From a gamma proteobacterium NOR5-3 (GTDB taxonomy: Bacteria; Pseudomonadota; Gammaproteobacteria; Pseudomonadales; Halieaceae), in contig DS999405.1 of the NCBI GenBank assembly GCA_000158155.1, positions 1,353,738 to 1,417,737 of the forward strand: 64,000 nt of DNA, read 5' to 3'. The notes under the pieces were generated by a model, which searched no databases, was not told the origin of the DNA, and saw only the letters and a list, made by a program, of their open reading frames with translations. The stretch's first letter is position 1; each line of letters opens with the position of its first letter. This document shows positions 46,083-54,700 of the stretch, piece after piece. The translations under genes were made by a program, and so were the position numbers.

Positions 46083-47207
46083 TTAGCGCTGCGCCGTTGT
46101 TAACCCGGTGGAGTCCTCGCCCGGATGCATGATGTGCACCTGATGAAGCACCACATCCACCGCTGACGAAATCGCGGTGTTAGCGCCGGTGTCGGGATCC
46201 GGATACCCATCAGCCAATCGCTTCATCGCGCGGTACAGCGAAGCCGCCGATAGCTGGCCGTAGCTCTGGTGATGCGTCGTCCAGTTTCTATTCAAGCGGT
46301 GGTTGTACTGTTCGACATCCACATAGCCTGCCAATAGACCTTCAGCGGTTTTGGGCGTCAGGGTAAGCTTGAGCTGAAAATCCCGGAAAATATGAAAGCC
46401 ACCGCCAATACCCGGGAAAGACCAAGGGAATTTGGTGCGCTCCGCAGGCTCTGTGGTCAGCACACCATCAACAATTTTGCCCTGCACCTCCTGAATAAAG
46501 CTCTGGCCCCAGCGGGCGTCAACGCGTTGCGTACCACCAGCGACAAAGCCCTTGCCCGAGGCATCCGAAACCAGGTCATCAAGGCCACGATAAAAAGTGA
46601 CCGTGACATTATCGTCATTGGCCAGGTCATCAACGCCGGTCAGTTCAAACATCCACCGGTTGTAGGCATTGCCGTACATAAACAGATTGGAGAAGTGGTA
46701 AAACGCACCATCCGGGCCCCGGTAGATGGGGATACAGGCGAGCGCCCGGTTAAGCTCATTGTCGATACCTTCTTCGCCTTCAGGGCTGCGGTAATCCTCG
46801 GGAGTGACTTTGCCATCAAGATTAACGCCATAGGCAGTGGGGCCCGCGCCATCATAGAAGGGGAAAGGCTCCTCGGAGGTCTCCAGATGAAAACGACGCC
46901 CTTCTCGCATTAACCGGGTGTCGACCTCAGTGCGCACAACACCATCTTCCTCGGGAAAAAGTTCGTCGAACTGCTCCCGCGGCCCGATGTTAAACCCCCG
47001 GGGGCACTCGACCTTTGCGTCATCCGTCTGATACAAAGACCAGTGTCGCTCGGTGAGCACGTAACCAATACGCCCCCCCGGCACGGGCTCTGCGCTGGCT
47101 GCTTGTATAAGCACTGCAGATGACAGCGCCAAGGGCAGCGTCATGGAAAGCATCCGAAGTCCTGAGCACGCAGTTCCGACAGTTTTCTTGGCTTCAACAA
47201 ATGACAT
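46083..47207 (-). CDS. exported protein of unknown family
   Basis: 374-aa protein with a signal peptide (about 1-39, ending QAASA). I recognise no domain. Conserved-looking features: an acidic loop VNLDGKVTPEDYRSPEGEEGIDN from about 128, possibly calcium-binding, a cysteine in NRALACIPIYRGP, and FPWSFPGIGGGFHIFRDF near 273-290. ATG 47207 has GGAGA upstream. Sits between the PF03640 and HpcH-like genes with gaps of 38 and 56 bp, so it is part of the exported operon. Mostly beta structure is likely by eye. Confidence 0.8.
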   Translation of the reverse strand: MSFVEAKKTVGTACSGLRMLSMTLPLALSSAVLIQAASAEPVPGGRIGYVLTERHWSLYQTDDAKVECPRGFNIGPREQFDELFPEEDGVVRTEVDTRLMREGRRFHLETSEEPFPFYDGAGPTAYGVNLDGKVTPEDYRSPEGEEGIDNELNRALACIPIYRGPDGAFYHFSNLFMYGNAYNRWMFELTGVDDLANDDNVTVTFYRGLDDLVSDASGKGFVAGGTQRVDARWGQSFIQEVQGKIVDGVLTTEPAERTKFPWSFPGIGGGFHIFRDFQLKLTLTPKTAEGLLAGYVDVEQYNHRLNRNWTTHHQSYGQLSAASLYRAMKRLADGYPDPDTGANTAISSAVDVVLHQVHIMHPGEDSTGLTTAQR

Positions 47208-47245
47208 TGATCATCTCTCCTGAGCGCCGGGCACTCACGTTGATT

Positions 47246-48700
47246 TCATCGACGAAACGCGTTCTCACCAAAGTCATCGCGCAAGACGAAAGCTTTGTAG
47301 CCATTACGGCGTCCGGTGAACTCACCGATTCCGTCACCGTTAGTCACACCGGGCTCTGTGTCACCCCGGTAGGTGTATACAGGCCGCATACGATACGCCC
47401 AAACATAGATCGCATCCGTGGCACCCGCTGCCGCGTGACGTCCTGTCTGAGGATCGATCGCCATTACCGTCCAAAGGGTGCTATCACTTTTGGCATCGGG
47501 CTTTGCATGAACATAGGGGAAAGTCTCGCGGCACACATCGGGGTCACCATTGCCACAGATCGCCATGCGATATTCCTGGGCTGAATCCGGGTGGTCACAG
47601 GCCAGTTGTGCAAACGAATCATCGCGGCAGTTGTACAGATAGATAGTCCTGCCCCGGGAATCCGCAAGCACATGACCACCAAACTCGACTTCTTGCACCG
47701 TGAACTGTGCAGGCGGAGTTACCGCGCGCTGCGTATAAACATTGTGCCAGCTCGGATTACGCCAATCAGGGACATCACTACCGATAAAGCTGCGGATACC
47801 GGGGTCCTTGTTATAGGTATAAAGTGGCATGCCCCGAAACGCCCATTGATTGAAACCCGTGGCCTGCTTGACGACCCCCCATTCGCCTCTGTTCATAGCG
47901 ATCTCTGGAGCAGGAACCGGCGTCCAGTCTTTTAAGCACTTTGCATCGCAATTCGATGTATTAGGCGTATCGCCATCGCGGGTGTAAACGGAGTATTCCT
48001 CTTTGGTAACCAGCAAACGCCCCGTGGTGCTCTGAACTACTTTAAATCCTGCAGGGACATCTGGTGGAGGTCCTACCGGCTCGCGCACGATACCTCCGTC
48101 GCGCACCGATTTTATTTTCGACCCACCCAGGGTGTCCCCGGGAGTCTGGTCCAGATTAGAGGTATACAGCGGATAACCGTCATAGGCCCATTGCTTTGCG
48201 CCACTTTCTCGCTCCACCAGCGTCCATTTACCAACCTCTTCTGCATCCCCTGATGCAAGCACTGGCGGCCAAACCTCAGCGCAGCTTAGTCGCTCATCGG
48301 CATCTGGCAGCAGGAGTCCCGGAGGATAAGGACTCATTAAACCAGCGGATTGAGTGAGAACTTCGTCGGTGCAGTTTGATGGTCCGTCTTTTCGATCCCC
48401 GGTGGAACCGTTACGCAAGGCACCGAGGGGCCACTTGTACAGCGTCCGACCTTGGTCGTCGGCGTACACCGGGCCATCCAATGCACTGATAAAAACCTGA
48501 AAACCCGCGGGCATGGGTTCTTCGATATACGCTTCGCGCGCAGCACTGGCAGCAGATTGCCAATACCTCGAAGCGTTGGAGGCATCCATCTGACTGTCAG
48601 CGCGTGCATCGACAGCGGCCAGTTGACCGGCGCTGATCAAAGCAAACACTGCAAGGAAGACAGGAGGTTTTTCACTAAACCACAAAAGCTGCCTGGCCAT
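47246..48700 (-). CDS. exported PF03640 (COG4315) three-repeat protein
   Basis: 484-aa secreted protein. Start at ATG 48700 gives a signal peptide ending DARAD; a GTG at 48715, abutting the DUF1552 stop, is in frame. Three copies of the PF03640 secreted repeat are visible: around 75-180 (QGRTLYKW ... GAKQWAYDGYPLYT), 235-310 (YSVYTRDGDTPNTSNC ... QWAFRGMPLYTYNKD) and 345-465 (GRTIYLYNCRDD ... YVWAYRMRPVYTYRGD). Function of the family is unknown; its paired cysteines and aromatic-Asp motifs recall haem or redox partners, which is inference. Confidence 0.85.
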   Translation of the reverse strand: MARQLLWFSEKPPVFLAVFALISAGQLAAVDARADSQMDASNASRYWQSAASAAREAYIEEPMPAGFQVFISALDGPVYADDQGRTLYKWPLGALRNGSTGDRKDGPSNCTDEVLTQSAGLMSPYPPGLLLPDADERLSCAEVWPPVLASGDAEEVGKWTLVERESGAKQWAYDGYPLYTSNLDQTPGDTLGGSKIKSVRDGGIVREPVGPPPDVPAGFKVVQSTTGRLLVTKEEYSVYTRDGDTPNTSNCDAKCLKDWTPVPAPEIAMNRGEWGVVKQATGFNQWAFRGMPLYTYNKDPGIRSFIGSDVPDWRNPSWHNVYTQRAVTPPAQFTVQEVEFGGHVLADSRGRTIYLYNCRDDSFAQLACDHPDSAQEYRMAICGNGDPDVCRETFPYVHAKPDAKSDSTLWTVMAIDPQTGRHAAAGATDAIYVWAYRMRPVYTYRGDTEPGVTNGDGIGEFTGRRNGYKAFVLRDDFGENAFRR

Positions 48701-48715
48701 ACTCAAGGCGCCCAC

Positions 48716-50053
48716 TCAGGCCACAACCTCGCCAATCACCTCAGAGCACTCATTACTTAAAGTACCCCAGGATGGCGTGTCGATACCCAGCGTTCGCAAG
48801 GCCGTATAGCCCACCTGCGCAACGGAGCCGCCATCCAAGTCAATATGTCTCCCACTCTTGACCTTACCCCCCGCGCGACCCGCCAGAAACACCGGCATTC
48901 CATCGATCGCATGGGTTCGGGCATAGCCCACGTCGGTAGTACCCAGGATCAGCACATTGTCCAAAAGCGTGCCATCACCCTCGGGCACAGCCTTGAACGC
49001 CTGAACAAAGTCTGCCCAGGACTCCATCGCGCGTCGCGTGAACCAGGATGCGTGATGCTGATAGCCTACCGCCTCATCCACGGGCTCTTCGTGGGTGCAG
49101 GTGTGATGTGGCTTGGGATAGCCCGGCTTAATGATGGAGGAGAACGCAGCGGAGTACGTCATATTGAACACCCGCGTCTGATCGCAGGCCACGGCCATCA
49201 CCATAAGCTCGGTCATCATCTGGTGACGAAGCTTTACTGCATCGGCGGACTTATCCATCAGTGGATTCACAGGCGCTTCTTCTGGCGCAACGCAGGAGGC
49301 GATGGGCTCCGGTTTGGTGAGGCGATGATCGAACTGTTTTTCCAGCTGACGCAAACCCGTGAAGTACTGATCAAGACGCTGACGGTCCGCAGCGCCCAAG
49401 GACTTCATCATGGAGCGCGATTGGTCCATCACCCCTGACAGCACGCTTCTGCGCGCGATCAGCCGCGGGTCCAAAGTGAATTCAGATGCATTGGGATCCT
49501 GAAACTCCAGACCGAACAGACGATTGTAAAACTGCAGGGGTGACCACTCTGGCGCGTTGGGCGTCGCGGCATTTAAAAAGCTATAGGTGTCCCGTGCATC
49601 GGCTGTCGCAGTCGCAGTAAGAGAGCTAAAACGGGTGGCCCGACCAATTTGCTTGGCGACAGTCACGTCGATGGTTTCGGCAGGTACAACATTGGAATCT
49701 TCAGGCGCAACGCCGGTCCTGGACACCACCCAACCGGTGAAGTGGTTGTTGTTAGGCGAAGAGTCCGGGAACGCTGACCCATTGGTAAACAGATTAATGT
49801 CATCTCGCACCGGTGCCCAAGCCGCAATTTCTTCCGGAAGGTCGTAATTCGCGCCGGTTTTTTTGGGCACAAATATCTCCGAGGTACCGCCGAGCCCGTA
49901 CCCCCAGGTACCAAAGCGCACCGGCATGGGTCTGCCCGATGCCAAAGCGGTGCCACTTCCATTCAGAAAGACCTCCAAAAACGGCAGTGCCACTGAAACG
50001 CCAACCCCGTTCACCATACCTTTTAACAAACGACGCCTGTTGAACTTACTCAT
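48716..50053 (-). CDS. DUF1552 family protein, Tat-exported
   Basis: 445-aa protein of the DUF1552 family, distantly like DUF1501/sulfatase-fold proteins, of unproven function. Twin-arginine signal FNRRRLLKG at 4-12 followed by a hydrophobic stretch. Family features: FGTWGYGLGGTSEIFVPK near 47-64, HFTGWVVSRTG near 104-114, QLEKQFDHRL, and LGTTDVGYARTHAIDGMPVFLAG near 384-406. Overlaps the DUF1592 gene by ATGA (50050-50053), the usual partner order. Periplasmic, probably cofactor-loaded before export, given Tat. Confidence 0.92.
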   Translation of the reverse strand: MSKFNRRRLLKGMVNGVGVSVALPFLEVFLNGSGTALASGRPMPVRFGTWGYGLGGTSEIFVPKKTGANYDLPEEIAAWAPVRDDINLFTNGSAFPDSSPNNNHFTGWVVSRTGVAPEDSNVVPAETIDVTVAKQIGRATRFSSLTATATADARDTYSFLNAATPNAPEWSPLQFYNRLFGLEFQDPNASEFTLDPRLIARRSVLSGVMDQSRSMMKSLGAADRQRLDQYFTGLRQLEKQFDHRLTKPEPIASCVAPEEAPVNPLMDKSADAVKLRHQMMTELMVMAVACDQTRVFNMTYSAAFSSIIKPGYPKPHHTCTHEEPVDEAVGYQHHASWFTRRAMESWADFVQAFKAVPEGDGTLLDNVLILGTTDVGYARTHAIDGMPVFLAGRAGGKVKSGRHIDLDGGSVAQVGYTALRTLGIDTPSWGTLSNECSEVIGEVVA

Positions 50054-51768
50054 CGCATTTCTCCGGTTGGCTGTGCGCTGGCTATCTGATTTTCACCCTG
50101 GTAATCCGAGTCAACATTCTCACTCGGATCCTCCTGAACTCTCGAAAAAGCCTTACTCAAAGCGACCATACGAAGTAGTTCGCGAAACCGATACCCCTGG
50201 GTCGCAAACTCCTCGTTGAAGTAGTCCAGAACCGCCCGGATCTCGACGCCCGGAGGCCCGCCGGTGCCATAGCTATAAACCCGCTGCACCAGACAGCGCG
50301 GCAATTCGGCATTTTCCCTAAGCGCTTCGCCCAGACCCACGGCACCGTCAAACTCAAACCCATCGAGGCCTCCACTGGCATCAATGGTCGCGCCATTTTC
50401 TGTGAGTCGGTAGCCGCCCGCACCGTCAAACTGTTCCAGAGACAGACCTATGGGGTCGGTAATACGGTGGCAGCCCGCGCAGGAAGGTGTCTCCAGGTGC
50501 GCACGCACCCGTTCGCGCTGCGTGGGATAATGCGAATCCGGGTTCGACACCACAGAAAAATCGATACCGGGCGGCGGCTCCGGCACCACCTGACACAAAA
50601 AGCGCTCTCGTAATGCCTTGCCTCTGAGTGTTACGGAACTACGGCCCGGATGCGCATGCAGGGACAGAAAACTCACCTGCGTCAGCAGACCGGCCCGGGG
50701 GCTGTCTTCGGGGAATTCATGAGGCGACCAACCAGGCTGAGCTGGCACACCGTATATCAGCGCCAGGGCAGGTGACATCACCGTAGAGCGCGTTGTAAAC
50801 AAATCGCGGTAATCGCCATCATTGACCAGCAAGTGATCCGTGGCGGTGCGCAGGGTCTGCTCCCGCGCATCTTCGGCGGTGACCCGAGTGAACTCCGGGT
50901 AAATGGTGGAGTCTTTGACCAGGGTCTTCACCTCGTCAAAGGCAAGCATATCGTCAAAGAAAGCACGCATGCCCGCAGTAAGCCTGGGACTGGCTAACAT
51001 TCGCTCCACCTCGCGCTGCAGGCCGTCGTCAGAATGCAGTTCACCACTCTCGGCGGCGCGCAGTAGTTCGTCGTCCGGCCCCGCGTTCCATAGAAAGAAA
51101 CTGAGCCGCGACGCCAGGGAGTAACCATCCAGACGCAATAGCTCAGAATTATCGGGGTCCGGCTCGACGCGCTCGACAACGAACAGACCCTCGGGGCTTA
51201 TGAGCATCCCCTCCAGCGCGATTTCCAGCCCGGCGTAAAAATCATCCAGCTCATCAGCCGCGGAGCCCGCAAGATCGACATACATAGACACTTCTGCAGC
51301 GCTTAATGCCCGACGGAAGAGCAGGCGTCCTACCCTGGATAAAAACTCTGTGGCGCAATCTCGGTCCGCCTCTTCCAGCGAGGCCGGCTGGCAGGGAACA
51401 AGATAATTGCGGTGCGTGGCATCCACGACCTGGCTGGCGACGCTGGACGCAACGCCCTGAATACCCTGGAGCTGAGCACTACTGACACCGGCCACGGCCG
51501 CACTGTTGGCCAGCAAGCCCTCAGTACGCGCCACCGGCGCAAATTCAACCTGCAGGTCGATACCGGGGCCGAAAATGTAAGCCAGTGAGTTACGGTATTG
51601 ATCGGCAGTCATGAGACTCGTGACGGCCTTGGTACCTGGGCTTTCGGGCTCGGGGTCCGAACAAGCCACGAGCCCAAACAGCGCAACAGCGCTCAGACAG
51701 CCTGCTCGGAGCCATGCGCTCCCGCAACAGTCCCAGCTGCCTGTCACACGCCTTTCAAAACCCATCAT
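50050..51768 (-). CDS. DUF1592/DUF1588/DUF1585 lipoprotein with c-type haem motif
   Basis: 572-aa exported lipoprotein (lipobox LVAC, C36). Domain order by eye: DUF1595-like segment near 130-170 (RLLFRRALSAAEV), DUF1592 (YSLASRLSFFLWNAGPDDEL, about 210-330), DUF1588 (HPGRSSVTLRGKALRERFLC, about 375-450) containing a CAGCH haem-attachment motif at 430-434, and DUF1585 to the end (CLVQRVYSYGTGGPP, FRELLRMVALSKAF). The haem motif suggests a redox function at the outer face of a membrane. First gene of the seven-gene minus-strand operon. Confidence 0.92.
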   Translation of the reverse strand: MMGFERRVTGSWDCCGSAWLRAGCLSAVALFGLVACSDPEPESPGTKAVTSLMTADQYRNSLAYIFGPGIDLQVEFAPVARTEGLLANSAAVAGVSSAQLQGIQGVASSVASQVVDATHRNYLVPCQPASLEEADRDCATEFLSRVGRLLFRRALSAAEVSMYVDLAGSAADELDDFYAGLEIALEGMLISPEGLFVVERVEPDPDNSELLRLDGYSLASRLSFFLWNAGPDDELLRAAESGELHSDDGLQREVERMLASPRLTAGMRAFFDDMLAFDEVKTLVKDSTIYPEFTRVTAEDAREQTLRTATDHLLVNDGDYRDLFTTRSTVMSPALALIYGVPAQPGWSPHEFPEDSPRAGLLTQVSFLSLHAHPGRSSVTLRGKALRERFLCQVVPEPPPGIDFSVVSNPDSHYPTQRERVRAHLETPSCAGCHRITDPIGLSLEQFDGAGGYRLTENGATIDASGGLDGFEFDGAVGLGEALRENAELPRCLVQRVYSYGTGGPPGVEIRAVLDYFNEEFATQGYRFRELLRMVALSKAFSRVQEDPSENVDSDYQGENQIASAQPTGEMR

Positions 51769-51810
51769 TTTTACCGCTCCGCTCTGACTTCCGCAGCGTG
51801 CTCTGAATGC

Positions 51811-51839
51811 TGAATAAGCTGCTCTTGCAACGCTTGCAA
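51811..51839 (-). promoter_or_regulatory. candidate promoter with palindromic TTGCAA pair for the DUF1592 operon
   Basis: On the minus strand TTGCAA (51839-51834) could be a -35 and TATTCA (51816-51811) a -10, with a 17-bp spacer, 43 bp before the DUF1592 start. The -35 is part of TTGCAA-CGC-TTGCAA (51825-51839), a perfect palindromic repeat that could be an operator. Confidence 0.3.
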
Positions 51840-51872
51840 TGGAGACGAGCTCACCTCAGATACGCACTGGAC

Positions 51873-51901
51873 TTGTCAGAGAAAATCTTATTTTTTATGT
51901 G
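51873..51901 (+). promoter_or_regulatory. candidate promoter for the NlpE-like gene
   Basis: TTGTCA at 51873-51878 matches a -35 in five of six bases, with TATGTG at 51896-51901 after a 17-bp spacer. It faces the NlpE-like gene 109 bp downstream. Confidence 0.3.
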
Positions 51902-52010
51902 CGCGAAAGGTCGCATGATTCACGACTCACTTCAACTATTTGCGGTGCTTGGGCGACGGCTGATATTGGTTCACAATTGCGCTCCTGAGCTTGTAAATGG
52001 ATGTGGATTC

Positions 52011-52715
52011 ATGGTTTACAGCCTTCGCCCGCGAGTCCTGACTCACCTACTTTTCATCGGCGCTATGGCACTATCGACACCCGCACAGGCAAAGCTGGAC
52101 GTGCGCGAAGCCAGTAGTTTTGCGGGCACCCTGCCCTGCGCGGATTGCTCGGGCATAAACTGGCATTTAGATCTTTGGCCCGACGGTCTTTTTCATCTTA
52201 GGAGAGAGTATCAAGGCCGAGAAAGTCACGATGATGATTTGGGCCGCTGGCGCATTAACCCTGCCGACGACAGCTTGCTGTTGTTCGGTGGCCGTGAGGC
52301 ACCTCTTCGTCTGGCTGTGAGCGATGAATCGACATTGCGGTTGCACAGCCCAAAAGGCGAGGCCATCGATTCAACGCTGCCCTATGAGTTGACCAAACTT
52401 GAGCAGTTCAGCCCCGCAGAAATCTCGGTGCGCATAGGCGGTGAGTTCAGTTACTTCGCTGACGCCGCCAGCGTAAAAGTCTGCCGCAGTGGCAGCAGCT
52501 ACCCGGTCCTCATGGAAGGCGCTTACCTCGACGTGGAAAGACTCTATCTCAAGAAAGCAAAAACCGATGGTCAGCCCCGCACAATGTTTGTGCAGCTTGA
52601 AGCCAAGATCGTCAACCGTCAGGCCATGGACGGTGAAGGTCCCGCTCAGTCTTTGCAGATACAGCGACTTGTCACCGACGTGCCGGGCTTACGGTGTGAG
52701 GGCACAGGTCATTAA
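52011..52715 (+). CDS. NlpE N-terminal-domain protein (copper-stress/envelope sensor-like)
   Basis: 234-aa exported protein. ATG 52011 yields a signal peptide (about 1-27, ending AQAKL); the longer frame from 51807 has no such start and no good ribosome site. The NlpE motif GTLPCADCSGI is at 39-49 with C43-x-x-C46, which in E. coli NlpE is linked to envelope stress and copper response. The second half (FADAASVKVCRSGSSYPVLMEG) is common in standalone NlpE-like proteins. Unlike E. coli NlpE it has no lipobox. Overlaps the S41 protease gene by 20 bp. Confidence 0.8.
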   Translation: MVYSLRPRVLTHLLFIGAMALSTPAQAKLDVREASSFAGTLPCADCSGINWHLDLWPDGLFHLRREYQGRESHDDDLGRWRINPADDSLLLFGGREAPLRLAVSDESTLRLHSPKGEAIDSTLPYELTKLEQFSPAEISVRIGGEFSYFADAASVKVCRSGSSYPVLMEGAYLDVERLYLKKAKTDGQPRTMFVQLEAKIVNRQAMDGEGPAQSLQIQRLVTDVPGLRCEGTGH

Positions 52716-54102
52716 AGCTTTTGCAAAACACGCTGGCTGGCTGTGCGCCTTCCTGCTCAGTGCTTGTGGCGGCGGAGGCAGTAGCGGATCCGTGAGCCAA
52801 CCAAGCTCACCACCGACAGCCATTGACAGCTGTGGCGTCGAATCACAAAAAGACTTTGTCCTTGCGGTCGCCCAGGATTGGTACCTTTGGTATGACGAGA
52901 TGGCAGAGGTCGACCCCGGAGACTACTCCTCGGCAGAGCAGTACCTCTCGGCACTGACAGCCCCATTGGCAGAAGACTTTCGCGATCCGGGGTTCTCTTT
53001 TCTGACAACAGAGGCTGAGGATGAGGCTAATCTCACCAGCGCCGCCTTCGTTGGATTCGGCTTTCGTTTTGCCATCAACGACACGGGCGCCTACCTGGTC
53101 AGTGATGTTTTTGAGGATGCTCCAGCGTTTAGAGCTGGCTTTGTAAGGGGCGCGCAGATACTCGCGGTCGACGCTGGTAACGGCTACGTGACCATGCGGC
53201 AGTACGAGGAGCAAGGTGCCTCTCTGGATGACATATTCGGCGGATCTACAGAAGGCCTGGAGCGCGGGTTTAGATTGCAAATCGGCTCGGAGACCGTTGA
53301 ACTAACGGTCGCCAAAGAAGAGCTGGATGTTCCTCCCATTGCCGCCGCGCCACGAACCATTGATCGCACCGGCCTTGCTCCCGTGGGCTATATTCACCTG
53401 CGCAACTTCACGCTCTCTGCCCGACCGGCACTGACCGACGCCTTTGCTGAACTGGCGGACCAGGACATAACGGACTTTGCCATTGATCTGCGCTACAACG
53501 GCGGAGGTCTAGTTAACATAGCCGACCTTTTCCTCGATTTACTTGGTGGCGCAGTTGCGAACGAAGAGGTGGCCTACCGCGTAAGCCACAACGAAAAACG
53601 TGGCGCAGAGAACCGTAGCTACGTCTTTGGAGAGCGACTGGACTCCGTGTCTCCTATTCGTATCGCCTTCATCACCAGTGAGTCAACCGCCTCCGCCAGC
53701 GAACTACTCATCAACAGCTTGGAGCCATTTGTAGAGGTGGTGCTCGTGGGAAGCGACACCAGCGGTAAGGCCGTCGGTCAGTACGCCTTTGATCAAACAG
53801 GCTGCGATACCCGCCTAAGGCTCGTTAGCTTCGAAAGCGCTAGTGGCGAGGGCTTCGGCGGCTACTACACGGGGTTAGTCGATACAGGCCGCTTTACGCT
53901 CTGTGCATTGGAGGACAACTACAGAGGCGCCTTTGGATCGACGGACGATACGCTTACCGCCGGCGCACTTGCCTGGCTAAACGAAGGAACCTGCCCAACA
54001 CGCCCCAGCGCTAGCAGTGCGGCACCGGCAGGAATCCGACGAGCGGCGTTTCCTATCAGAGGCAGCGACCGCCCGGACCGACGATCGTTGTGGGCGCAAT
54101 AA
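52696..54102 (+). CDS. S41 family serine protease, lipoprotein (C-terminal-processing type)
   Basis: 468-aa lipoprotein protease. I start at GTG 52696 inside the NlpE-like gene, which gives a compact signal and lipobox LLSAC (C24); the longer frame runs antisensibly through NlpE codons. A PDZ-like segment lies near 115-205, then the S41 core: IDLRYNGGG near 263-271, nucleophile S333 in TASASE and general base K358 in GSDTSGK, 25 residues apart as in tail-specific proteases. Role probably envelope protein quality control. The GTG choice is moderately sure as it lacks a strong ribosome site. Confidence 0.85.
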   Translation: MRAQVIKAFAKHAGWLCAFLLSACGGGGSSGSVSQPSSPPTAIDSCGVESQKDFVLAVAQDWYLWYDEMAEVDPGDYSSAEQYLSALTAPLAEDFRDPGFSFLTTEAEDEANLTSAAFVGFGFRFAINDTGAYLVSDVFEDAPAFRAGFVRGAQILAVDAGNGYVTMRQYEEQGASLDDIFGGSTEGLERGFRLQIGSETVELTVAKEELDVPPIAAAPRTIDRTGLAPVGYIHLRNFTLSARPALTDAFAELADQDITDFAIDLRYNGGGLVNIADLFLDLLGGAVANEEVAYRVSHNEKRGAENRSYVFGERLDSVSPIRIAFITSESTASASELLINSLEPFVEVVLVGSDTSGKAVGQYAFDQTGCDTRLRLVSFESASGEGFGGYYTGLVDTGRFTLCALEDNYRGAFGSTDDTLTAGALAWLNEGTCPTRPSASSAAPAGIRRAAFPIRGSDRPDRRSLWAQ

Positions 54103-54164
54103 GTTACCCTGCGAAGCGGCGCCTGTACTCGAAATCTAACGCTAGCAAGTCCGGGTTGTAACGT

Positions 54165-54671
54165 TCACCGAGCAGCTTCCCACTCCGCAAGGCTGGCTTC
54201 CTGCTTTTGATACTCCATTACCATTTTCCAAGCGCCATCCTTGAGTAAAAGCGCCTCAAAGTGAACATAGGCTTCTTGCAGATCAGCGTCAGAGACGTCG
54301 TCACCAAGAGGGCCCGTTTTAAAATGGAACATACCCTTTTCATGTGATGTGGTTTCGCTGAATAAACGCTCGGTCACCTTAAACTCCACCATAGACATCG
54401 CCTCTCCCGCCTTAGTAGCCAGAATGCCCGGCTTCCAGCGGACCAGGGCCTTGGCTATGGGGTAACTCGTATCCAGGCTTTCACTAACCAGCACCGCGTC
54501 CGGGTGGTAGGTGGTCACCAAACCCTCATAATCTCCAACGGCCAGAAAATGCGCCACACTCGACCAATACTGATCCAACTCTTGCTCGATCGCAGCCTCA
54601 TCGGCCAGCGTGGGTAACGCTCCGAGTTGGAAACATATCGTCAGGAAAAACGCACTACGAAAAAATCTCAT
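54165..54671 (-). CDS. exported SnoaL/DUF4440-like NTF2-fold protein
   Basis: 168-aa protein with a signal peptide (1-22, ending LPTLA). ATG 54671 has an AAGGTGG site; an upstream extension to 54725 would overlap the aldo-keto reductase gene. The mature part (EQELDQYWSSVAHFLAVGDYEGL, VTTYHPDAVLVSES) has the NTF2-like pattern of SnoaL/DUF4440 proteins, which bind small ligands or act as isomerases. Last gene of a three-gene operon. No catalytic residues can be assigned. Confidence 0.75.
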   Translation of the reverse strand: MRFFRSAFFLTICFQLGALPTLADEAAIEQELDQYWSSVAHFLAVGDYEGLVTTYHPDAVLVSESLDTSYPIAKALVRWKPGILATKAGEAMSMVEFKVTERLFSETTSHEKGMFHFKTGPLGDDVSDADLQEAYVHFEALLLKDGAWKMVMEYQKQEASLAEWEAAR

Positions 54672-54700
54672 GGGGACCACCTTTATTAAGAAAATCTCTG

